5,186 nucleotides of DNA from Limisphaerales bacterium (GTDB lineage Bacteria; Verrucomicrobiota; Verrucomicrobiia; Limisphaerales; UBA11358): assembly GCA_003133815.1 (NCBI GenBank), contig PKZR01000215.1:1-5186 (forward strand), in the 5' to 3' direction. Position numbers and translations under genes: made by a program. Under the pieces are notes generated by a model. That model ran no database searches, had not been told where the DNA came from, and saw only the letters and a list, made by a program, of their open reading frames with translations. Positions 1 to 5,186 of the stretch are shown piece by piece. Position 1 is the first letter of the stretch, and every line of letters starts with the position of its first letter.

Positions 1-30
1 CCCTAACAACCCCTTTCGGGCAATGTGGCT

Positions 31-141
31 ATGAAAGATTACGTTCTGAAAAACAAAACGGAACCGGCTTCAAATGAAACCGTCTGGGCGTTTGATCTGG
101 GCCATCCTCTCCGCCTCGAACGGGGAGAGGACAAGAGGTGA
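31..141 (+). pseudogene. Possible N-terminal stub of a Cas9-like protein
   Basis: This short frame encodes 36 residues from ATG at 31 to TGA at 139-141. Residues 17-24 read TVWAFDLG. That resembles the RuvC-I motif opening type II-C Cas9 proteins, where a hydrophobic strand leads to a catalytic Asp followed by hydrophobic-Gly; Asp22 (codon 94-96) would be that Asp. In the Cas9s I remember, the next residues are of the type K-x-SIG. Here the frame instead passes at codon 25 (base 103) into a GC-rich hairpin repeat and stops. The first 24 codons therefore look like a real protein start and the last 12 look like translated repeat. A full Cas9 would be about 1000 residues or more, so this is at best a remnant. 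No cas1, cas2 or CRISPR array is visible. The match rests on about eight residues and could be chance. Confidence 0.35.
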
Positions 142-147
142 GGTGTC
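104..147. repeat. GC-rich hairpin repeat cutting the Cas9-like frame
   Basis: The arms cctctcc (106-112) and ggagagg (124-130) are perfect 7-bp inverted copies around an 11-nt loop, followed by acaagaggtgagg. I recall this 'cctctcc...ggagagg...ggtgagg' pattern as a dispersed intergenic repeat in Verrucomicrobiota genomes, but copy number cannot be tested from one window. It begins where the upstream frame loses its protein-like character. It could act as a weak terminator, but no T-run follows it. Confidence 0.55.
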
Positions 148-156
148 GAAATACCT

Positions 157-191
157 TTAACCACGGATGGACACCGATGAACACGGATTGA
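157..191. repeat. 10-nt periodic repeat of cacggatgga type
   Basis: Three adjacent imperfect 10-mers are visible: cacggatgga (162-171), caccgatgaa (172-181) and cacggattga (182-191), preceded by tttaac. The unit 'accacggatggacaccgatg' is one I recall as a frequent intergenic repeat in Verrucomicrobiota and Planctomycetota. The spacing close to one helical turn could suit a DNA-binding protein, but that is speculation. It lies 54 bases upstream of the next ORF start. Confidence 0.5.
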
Positions 192-245
192 CGCCGCCAA
201 AATTCAGGCGCACACTCCCCGCGTCCTAAAAAACGGGATTCCACC

Positions 246-749
246 ATGAGCTACCTCGAACGCGCCATCACCGACGGCCACGCCAGACTCACCGGCGAAA
301 GCAAACAGCAGAAAATCCTCTACGTCGCGGTCAACCACACCGAACGCTACGCCGACCCGGAGGAACAAGTCCGCGCCGAGTTTTGGGCGGAACTGATTTA
401 CCGCTACGGCTATGAGCCGGCCAGAATCGGCGTGGAAATCACCGTGCCCGACCGCACGCCCAGCGACCGCGCGGACTTGGTTGTCTTCCGCGATGACGAG
501 CGCAAGAAGCCCTACGCCGTCATCGAGTGCAAGGCGGACGGCGTGACCGACGCCGAGTTTAATCAGGCCGTTGAACAATCATGCGGCAACGGCACCTGGG
601 CGAAGTTCCGCGCAAACTACGTCGGCGTGGTCGCCGGCATGACGCGCCGCTTCTTTGATTTTGCAACTGCGACGCTTCGTCGCCAAGGTGGGCACGACGC
701 CCTCGTCGCGCGCATATACGGCAAGCCGATCAAGTCGTTGAATTCGTGA
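246..749 (+). pseudogene. Truncated HsdR_N-type nuclease domain of a type I restriction-like protein
   Basis: The 167-residue product matches the N-terminal domain of type I restriction R subunits and of HsdR_N-N6-methylase fusions. Residues 38-56 (PEEQVRAEF...YGYEP) form the opening helix pattern. Asp77 in RADLVVF and Glu94-Cys95-Lys96 in YAVIECK give the PD-(D/E)xK nuclease core. Residues 104-139 carry the family's EFNQAVEQ...GMTRRFFDF stretch. In the family this domain is followed by several hundred residues of methylase or helicase. Here that part is missing: after about residue 139 (base 662) the protein stops looking like the family and ends 28 residues later. The start at 246 has ggga about 8 bases upstream and an ordinary family-like N terminus. 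Two sampled lines (421-540) are 66% GC. The PD-(D/E)xK residues are intact, so a stand-alone nuclease is possible, but without the partner domains it most likely is a remnant. Confidence 0.8.
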
Positions 750-1030
750 AGGCAGACAGCGAACTGGCAAAGCAAGTTAACGCAACATACGTCATCACAA
801 AAGAGACAGAACGGCAGAAATATCGACCGGGAACAATTGTTGAATTGATGCATAAAGAAGGTTTCAAGCGTTTTAATATGCACGCGCACACGGAATTTTG
901 GAAAGCTGAGGATGCGAAGAACCCAGCAAAAGGCCTCGGCGTTGAGGTGGAATGGAGTTGGTATTGGTATGAACCCTGGCTCCAAAAAGTTCGCGCACAC
1001 TGCAAACAAAATGAGGCCGCCTACAAATAA
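746..1030 (+). pseudogene. C-terminal fragment of an unidentified protein, possibly DUF3644-like
   Basis: GTG at 746 overlaps the stop of the upstream ORF (gtga), giving 94 residues. The same frame is open back to 659, and upstream codons reading ADQVVEFV look continuous with the KADSELAKQ that follows. The GTG is therefore probably internal to a longer ancestral gene. The residues around 27-49 (RPGTIVELMHKEGFKRFNMH) look like a helix-turn-helix or winged-helix segment, and WYWYEPWLQKVRAHC resembles the end of a folded domain. I tentatively compare this with C-terminal parts of DUF3644 proteins found near restriction loci, but I cannot be sure. Two sampled lines (781-900) are 42% GC against 66% in the previous gene, so the piece has a different origin. 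It may be translated as a short product through the GTGA coupling. Confidence 0.45.
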
Positions 1031-1034
1031 TAAT

Positions 1035-1118
1035 CCCCGCCCGTCCGCTGCGCTGCGTGACGCGCTGCTGCCGAAGCTGCTGTCGGGCGAGTTGCGCGTG
1101 CCCCAACTTCCCAACTGA
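1035..1118 (+). pseudogene. hsdS: C-terminal remnant of type I restriction specificity subunit HsdS
   Basis: The frame reads LRDALLPKLLSGELRVP and ends in TGA at 1116-1118. This is the hallmark C-terminal tail of HsdS subunits, in which the last conserved helix carries (L)RDxLLPKLxSGEL(R). About 27 residues remain of a protein usually 400-450 residues long. Both target recognition domains are gone, so it cannot specify DNA methylation or cleavage. It abuts the AT-richer fragment ending at 1030, and its stop lies 5 bases before the helicase ATG. The original operon probably ran methylase, hsdS, then the helicase region. There is no start codon with a plausible ribosome site of its own. Confidence 0.75.
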
Positions 1119-1123
1119 AGCCC

Positions 1124-3199
1124 ATGTCCTACAATCCCACACGCGCGCTTGAACTGTTGCGGATTGGCACGGGGAATCCAGCGGCGGCTTTTCACGACGG
1201 GCAGGAGAACGCCATCCAGCACATTGTGAATGGGCGCGGGAGGCTGCTGGTGGTGCAACGGACGGGCTGGGGAAAGAGTTTTGTTTATTTCATCGCAGCA
1301 AAGCTGCTGCGCGAGCAAGGCATGGGGCCGGCCATTTTAATCTCACCACTGCTGGCGCTGATGCGGAACCAGATTGCGTCAGCGGAACGCATGGGAGTTC
1401 GCGCCGTCACCATCAACTCCGAGAATCAGCAGGAATGGCAAACGGTGGAGGCGGCGCTGGCGCGAAACGAGGTGGACATCCTGTTGATTTCGCCCGAACG
1501 GCTGGCCAACGAGCATTTCCGCGCGGAAGTGCTGGGGCCGGTGGCGGGGCGCATTTCGTTGCTGGTGGTGGACGAGGCGCATTGCATTTCCGATTGGGGC
1601 CACGATTTCCGCCCGCATTATCGTTTCATCGAGCGGATGATTCGCACGTTGCCGCCAAACCTGCGCATGCTGGCCACCACGGCAACCGCGAACAACCGCG
1701 TGCTGGCAGATTTGCAAACCATCCTGGGGCCGAATTTGACGGTGTCGCGTGGTGAACTGGGCCGGCCTTCACTACTGCTCCAGACGATGCAGATGCCAAG
1801 CCAGGCCGCCCGCATGGCATGGCTGGCAACTCACATTCAACGCATTCAAGGCAGCGGCATCGTTTACACACTTACCGTGCGTGATGCCGTTCAAGTTGCT
1901 GGTTGGCTGCAAGCGCGCGGCATCCAGGCGGAATCTTACAGCGGAGAGACGGGCGAAAGGCGCGTGGAACTGGAAAATGCCTTGCTGGAAAATCGCGTGA
2001 AAGCGTTGGTGGCGACCACGGCCTTGGGCATGGGTTTTGACAAGCCGGATCTCGCCTTCGTGATTCATTACCAGACACCCGGCTCGGTGGTGGCCTACTA
2101 TCAGCAAGTGGGCCGCGCGGGGCGGCAGATTCCAGAAGCTCATGGCGTGCTGTTGAGTGGATCAGAGGAAACGGACATCAATGATTTTTTCATCGAAAGC
2201 GCGTTCCCATCACGGGAAGAAGTAGAATCGGTGCTGGCCGCGCTTCGGGGTGCGGCGGGAGGACTTTCCGTGAACGAATTTTTGAGCCGGGTGAACATCC
2301 GCCGGGGACGCATTGACAAGGCGTTGCAATTGATGTCGCTGGAATCACCCGCGCCGGTGGTGAAGCAAGGCAGCAAATGGGTGCTGACGGCGGCCAATCT
2401 CTCGGATGGATTCTGGCAGCGGGCGGAAAGATTGACCGGATTACGCCGCGTCGAGCAACAGCAGATGCAGGAATATGTGGTGCTGACAGCGGGGCACATG
2501 GAATTTCTCATCCGCGCGCTGGATGGCGATCCGGGAACCTATCGCGCTCCGAACATCGCTCCGTTGCCCGCCACGTTTGATGACGGACTGGCGCGGGAAG
2601 CGGTTGCCTTTTTGCGGCGCACGAGTTTGCCGCTGGAACCACGCCGCCAATGGCCGACCGGAGGACTTCCGCACATGAATGTGACCGGGCGAATTGCTCC
2701 CGACCGGCAGGCACAACCCGGCCGGGTGCTTTGCATGTGGGGTGATGCCGGTTGGGGTTCGCTGGTGCGTCAGGGAAAATCGCACGATGGACAGTTTGCC
2801 GATCAGTTGGTCGAGGTGTGCGCGGCCATGGTGCGAAGCTGGGCGCCGCAACCGGCACCGGCTTGGGTTACTTGCATCCCCTCACGCCGGCATCCAAATC
2901 TGGTGCCGGATTTTGCGCGCCGGCTGGCCGGCGCACTGAACCTGCCATTTCATCCCGTGCTGGAGAAAACCGACGACCGCCCGGCGCAAAAGCAAATGGA
3001 AAACAGCAGCCAGCAAGCCCGGAATGTGGATGGCTCGTTGCGAATTCAAGGCAATGTTCCGACTGGCGCGGTGTTGCTGATGGATGATATGGTGGATTCG
3101 AGATGGACGATGACGGTTGCGGCTTATCTTCTGCTATCAAATGGCAGCGGGCCAGTGCATCCTCTGGCTCTCGCCTCGACCGCGAACGCTGACGAATGA
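1124..3199 (+). CDS. recQ: RecQ-family DNA helicase with C-terminal phosphoribosyltransferase-like domain
   Basis: This is a 691-residue superfamily 2 helicase of the RecQ family, predicted to unwind DNA 3' to 5' with ATP in the cytoplasm. Visible motifs are motif 0 around FHDGQENA (23-30), Walker A RTGWGKS (46-52, Lys51), Ia ISPLLALMRNQ (73-83), DEAH (150-153) with the RecQ loop CISDWGHDFRP (154-164), III ATTAT (184-188), V around ATTALGMGFDKPDL (297-310) and VI YQQVGRAGR (326-334, Arg331 and Arg334). A winged-helix-like segment follows at about 362-425. The expected four-cysteine zinc site is missing. There is no HRDC domain. Residues about 532-688 resemble a ComF-like phosphoribosyltransferase, with CIPSRRHPNLV (584-594) and an altered PRPP loop LLMDDMVDSRWTMT (651-664). 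I recall the same architecture in actinobacterial RecQ proteins of about 700 residues. ATG 1124 follows the hsdS stop by 5 bases with only a weak gaag upstream, and the gene overlaps dprA by 4 bases. Confidence 0.93.
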   Translation: MSYNPTRALELLRIGTGNPAAAFHDGQENAIQHIVNGRGRLLVVQRTGWGKSFVYFIAAKLLREQGMGPAILISPLLALMRNQIASAERMGVRAVTINSENQQEWQTVEAALARNEVDILLISPERLANEHFRAEVLGPVAGRISLLVVDEAHCISDWGHDFRPHYRFIERMIRTLPPNLRMLATTATANNRVLADLQTILGPNLTVSRGELGRPSLLLQTMQMPSQAARMAWLATHIQRIQGSGIVYTLTVRDAVQVAGWLQARGIQAESYSGETGERRVELENALLENRVKALVATTALGMGFDKPDLAFVIHYQTPGSVVAYYQQVGRAGRQIPEAHGVLLSGSEETDINDFFIESAFPSREEVESVLAALRGAAGGLSVNEFLSRVNIRRGRIDKALQLMSLESPAPVVKQGSKWVLTAANLSDGFWQRAERLTGLRRVEQQQMQEYVVLTAGHMEFLIRALDGDPGTYRAPNIAPLPATFDDGLAREAVAFLRRTSLPLEPRRQWPTGGLPHMNVTGRIAPDRQAQPGRVLCMWGDAGWGSLVRQGKSHDGQFADQLVEVCAAMVRSWAPQPAPAWVTCIPSRRHPNLVPDFARRLAGALNLPFHPVLEKTDDRPAQKQMENSSQQARNVDGSLRIQGNVPTGAVLLMDDMVDSRWTMTVAAYLLLSNGSGPVHPLALASTANADE
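3196..3199 (+). promoter_or_regulatory. ATGA stop/start overlap coupling recQ and dprA
   Basis: The dprA ATG (3196-3198) shares bases with the recQ TGA (3197-3199). The preceding 30 bases contain no purine-rich ribosome site, so re-initiation by ribosomes finishing recQ is the likely mechanism. This suggests the two proteins are made in a fixed ratio and act together. Confidence 0.8.
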
Positions 3200-4494
3200 C
3201 AACACCGCTGACATCGAACACACAAGCCATCCTGCTGCTGACCGCGCCGTTGGTTGCGGGGCGCGGCGACCTTTCGGCCAAGCTGTTCAGCCTGGGCGAA
3301 TACAACAAGCTCGCCCGCCTCCTGCGTGAGAAACAGAAGCAACCCGCCGATTTGATCGGGGTTGATGCGGGTGAAGTGATTGAACTTTGCGCGCGTCAAT
3401 TTGGAAATGAGCGGTTGGAAGTCTTGTTGGGGCGTGGATTCCTGTTAAGCCAGGCTGTGGAGCGGTGGAGCGCACGAAGCATCTGGGTTATCAGCCGCGC
3501 AGACCCGTCTTATCCCAAAAGATTGAAGGCCCGGTTGAAGGAAGACGCTCCACCGCTGCTGTATGGTTGTGGTGATTTAACATTGCTGGAAAAGGGCGGG
3601 TTGGCGGTTGTCGGCTCCCGGCATGTGGACGAAGAGCTTGTCAGCTACACCGAGGGCGTTGGGAAACTCGCGGCGGAGGCGCATCGCACACTCATTTCCG
3701 GCGGTGCAAAGGGAATAGATAAAGCCGCAATCAATGGCGCGCTTCAGGCGGGTGGCGAGTCGGTAGCGGTGATGAGCGACAGCATGGAACGTGCGGCAGT
3801 CGCCCGAGAAAACCTTGAACCACTGATGGATCATCGCCTGCTGGTGGTGTCGCCTTACGATCCGGCGGCAGGGTTTAACGTTGGCAATGCCATGCAGCGT
3901 AACAAAGTCATCTATGCGCTTGCCGATGCCGGATTGGTGGTGACCTCGGATTTTGAAAAGGGCGGCACCTGGGCCGGAGCGATTGAGCAGCTTGAACGAT
4001 TTCATTTTGTCCCGGTGTTTGTTCGAAATGGAAACAATGCGGGTCGGGGAAATGCCGCGCTCATTCATCATGGTGGCCGGCCATGGCCGAACCCGGAGAA
4101 TGGAGCAGAACTTGGCCGGGTGCTTTCCGCAGCAGCGGAGGCAGTGGCGGCGGAACCTAAACAGGAAGCACTTTCATTTGCGCTCCGTGAACAACCCGCC
4201 CCCTATCAAACTCAGGGTGTCGAGAAAAACGCAACTGTCCCGCAACCAAAATCAGAGCCGGACTCAAAAGAAACGAATATGCTGCCGGCGCAAATTCTTT
4301 TTGAAACCGTTCGCAAAATTCTTAAACACGAATTGACTGAGGGAAAGACCGAAACAGAAATAGCGAAACTGCTTGATGTTTCAAAAAGTCAGACAAAGGC
4401 GTGGTTGACCAAGCTGATTGAAGAAGGCGAATTGGAAAAAACAACTAAACCAGTTCGCTACCGCATACCAATGGTTTCCGGACGTTTGCTGTGA
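3196..4494 (+). CDS. dprA: DprA/Smf-like DNA-processing protein with C-terminal winged helix
   Basis: This 432-residue protein belongs to the DprA/Smf (SLOG-type Rossmann) family. Classical members bind single-stranded DNA and load RecA during transformation; relatives occur in defence loci. A helical N-terminal region covers about 1-95. The entry to the Rossmann fold reads DPSYPKRL...PPLLYGCG (103-126). Nucleotide- or DNA-binding elements are VVGSR (138-142), SGGAKGID (168-175), VVSP with downstream MQRNKVIYAL (217-242), and KGGTWAGAIEQL (255-266). The last element replaces the usual SGSL/T-type segment, which marks a divergent subfamily. A polar linker (about 320-361) leads to a winged helix (362-425) with HTH core TETEIAKLLDVSKSQTKAWL. 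Most DprAs are roughly 290-390 residues, so this one is long. The ATG overlaps the recQ stop as ATGA with no clear Shine-Dalgarno sequence, so translation is probably coupled. A housekeeping competence role cannot be excluded, but no com genes are visible. Confidence 0.9.
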   Translation: MTTPLTSNTQAILLLTAPLVAGRGDLSAKLFSLGEYNKLARLLREKQKQPADLIGVDAGEVIELCARQFGNERLEVLLGRGFLLSQAVERWSARSIWVISRADPSYPKRLKARLKEDAPPLLYGCGDLTLLEKGGLAVVGSRHVDEELVSYTEGVGKLAAEAHRTLISGGAKGIDKAAINGALQAGGESVAVMSDSMERAAVARENLEPLMDHRLLVVSPYDPAAGFNVGNAMQRNKVIYALADAGLVVTSDFEKGGTWAGAIEQLERFHFVPVFVRNGNNAGRGNAALIHHGGRPWPNPENGAELGRVLSAAAEAVAAEPKQEALSFALREQPAPYQTQGVEKNATVPQPKSEPDSKETNMLPAQILFETVRKILKHELTEGKTETEIAKLLDVSKSQTKAWLTKLIEEGELEKTTKPVRYRIPMVSGRLL

Positions 4495-4499
4495 CGCAC

Positions 4500-4649
4500 A
4501 TGCAACCGCTTTTACTTTCTGCCGGATGCATTCCCGCGCTGATTCTGCTGGCGGCGGTTTCCATTGAACGCTGGCGGCGGAAGCGGCGGGGCGAGCGCCA
4601 CCCGCTTTCGGAAAAATTGCTGCGTCCATCATCGCGGCGCGCGGGGTGA
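4500..4649 (+). pseudogene. Truncated N-terminus of a membrane-anchored protein
   Basis: ATG at 4500, five bases after the dprA stop, opens a 49-residue frame ending in TGA at 4647-4649. Residues 3-21 are hydrophobic (LLLSAGCIPALILLAAVSI) and are followed by a basic cluster RWRRKRR. That is the pattern of a single N-terminal membrane anchor with the rest in the cytoplasm. The segment HPLSEKLLRP looks like the conserved juxtamembrane start of a larger soluble domain. The frame then turns into low-complexity Ser-Arg codons and stops. I do not recognise the family. The close spacing after dprA suggests it was, or is, the third gene of the operon before something broke it near base 4627. Confidence 0.45.
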
Positions 4650-4957
4650 CGATCTCGTCCAATTTTCTTTCCGGCCTGCTGGAGACGGATGCCATCGTGC
4701 TGCATTGCGCCTCGCCCCGTGGAGTAGCGCCTGTGGACGAATTTCCCGGTGTAGCCGGCATTACTCCACGGGGCGAGCGGCATCAGCCCTGCGGCTGGAC
4801 GGCACCGCTGGCGCGGACGGTGGATTTGAAGACGTTTCAAAACCAGACGGCCAAGCCCAAGCGCCTGAATGAAAAACTCTGGCATGAGATGCTGCGCGGC
4901 AAGACGCTCAGATGTCTGCCCGCCCTGCCATTCCCAGCGCCGTCAGGCGCGGCATAA
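4568..4957 (+). other. Open but doubtful reading frame spanning an inverted repeat
   Basis: After a stop at 4565-4567 this frame stays open to TAA at 4955-4957, with the first usable start being GTG 4646. The part around SIIAARGVTISSNFLSGLLE and the later QNQTAKPKRLNEKLWHEML look like coding sequence. The middle is the translation of the inverted repeat at 4711-4777. The simplest reading is decayed coding sequence interrupted by a repeat. No ribosome site supports GTG 4646 and I cannot name a product. Confidence 0.2.
4711..4777. repeat. Perfect 16-bp inverted repeat with 35-nt spacer
   Basis: The arm ctcgccccgtggagta (4711-4726) is exactly inverted at 4762-4777. Pairing continues inwards for five more positions (4727-4731 with 4757-4761) with three Watson-Crick pairs, one G-T and one mismatch. 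The result is a 21-bp stem around a 25-nt loop. No T-run follows, so an intrinsic terminator is unlikely. It could be a non-autonomous mobile or REP-like element, or a strong RNA hairpin at the 3' end of the recQ-dprA transcript. Confidence 0.8.
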
Positions 4958-5098
4958 TTGTAGAAATCCAGCCAAAATAAAATCCAGCCCCGGCGGGGCG
5001 ACATAGTCCTAGCGGACGGCCACCATGCCGCTCCTACCGGAGCTTGATTCGTTTTGAAACCTTAATCTACAAGATGCCAGCCCTACGGGCTTCGGTTC
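4958..5098. repeat. Non-coding block with three short hairpins
   Basis: Three perfect 5-bp-arm hairpins occur in sequence: gcccc-ggc-ggggc (4987-4999), gctcc-tacc-ggagc (5030-5043) and agccc-tac-gggct (5079-5091). Their 3-4 nt loops and the linking sequence resemble dispersed intergenic repeats I recall from Verrucomicrobiota genomes. No gene is seen in this stretch. Copies elsewhere in the genome would confirm the repeat status. Confidence 0.6.
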
Positions 5099-5186
5099 AT
5101 GTCTTCCGGGCAAACGCCGCATCTGGAACTGGCGCTCAATCAGGAGGTGTTTGACGAGGGCAATTGCGCGCGGCGCTCCTTGCGGA
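5099..5186 (+). CDS. Possible partial ORF running off the window end
   Basis: ATG at 5099 opens 29 codons with no stop before the window ends (MSSGQTPHLELALNQEVFDE...). A stop in this frame at 5063-5065 lies in the hairpin block. There is no visible ribosome site, and the ATG sits directly beside the last hairpin, so the frame may instead be the resumption of a gene broken by the repeat. The family is not recognisable from this length. Confidence 0.3.
   Translation, partial: MSSGQTPHLELALNQEVFDEGNCARRSLR

Noticed and set aside
162..191. Possible CRISPR repeats
   Set aside because: The units are 10 nt, adjacent and without spacers, so this is a short tandem pattern rather than an array.
617..1318. 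Long minus-strand frame of 233 codons crossing the restriction remnants
   Set aside because: It spans several unrelated plus-strand fragments, shows no family motif, and is the complement of well-supported coding frames.
2140..2858. Several overlapping minus-strand frames inside recQ
   Set aside because: They are shadows of a GC-rich gene with clear helicase motifs on the plus strand; their residue content is Arg/Pro/Ala-rich without domains.
3577..4071. Minus-strand frame of 164 codons inside dprA
   Set aside because: It lies fully opposite the conserved Rossmann core and shows no recognisable protein pattern.
4711..4777. Rho-independent terminator for the recQ-dprA operon
   Set aside because: The loop is 25 nt or longer and no T-run follows the stem.
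4564..4872. Plus-strand 102-codon frame after the membrane anchor
   Set aside because: Composition is Gly/Arg/Ser-rich and typical of an out-of-frame read of GC-rich DNA, with no ribosome site.
4381..4885. Minus-strand frames over the dprA end and downstream region
   Set aside because: They cross the dprA stop and the inverted repeat and have low-complexity composition, so a real gene is unlikely.

Overview
The window looks like the edge of a defence island from a bacterium of moderately high GC. The dispersed repeats at both ends (a CCTCTCC...GGAGAGG hairpin, an 'accacggatggacaccgatg' type repeat, and a run of gcccc/ggggc-type hairpins) are of a style I associate with Verrucomicrobiota. I infer that assignment from memory and have not tested it; related groups remain possible.

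Layout. Positions 1-245 hold a 36-codon ORF whose N-terminal part resembles the start of a Cas9 (RuvC-I-like WAFDLG). It runs into a hairpin repeat and is cut off, and a 10-nt periodic repeat follows. Positions 246-1118 are a pile of gene ends. They comprise an N-terminal HsdR_N-type PD-(D/E)xK domain without its methylase or helicase, an AT-richer C-terminal fragment of an unidentified protein, and the last ~25 residues of a type I restriction specificity subunit (HsdS). Positions 1124-4494 are the only intact genes. They are a 691-aa RecQ-type helicase with a C-terminal phosphoribosyltransferase-like domain and a 432-aa DprA/Smf-like protein with a C-terminal winged helix, joined by a 4-bp ATGA overlap. 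Positions 4495-5186 hold a truncated membrane-anchored protein, a 16-bp perfect inverted repeat, non-coding hairpin repeats, and a short reading frame open at the window end.

How it fits together. The RecQ-PRTase/DprA pair is translationally coupled and has outlived the genes on both sides, so it probably works as a unit on DNA. The helicase would unwind or remodel DNA and the DprA-like Rossmann protein would bind single-stranded DNA or a nucleotide. The PRTase-like domain could add a nucleotide-binding or sensing step. The surrounding fragments (Cas9-like, type I restriction) point to anti-phage defence rather than housekeeping recombination or natural transformation. That role is inferred and nothing in the window proves it.
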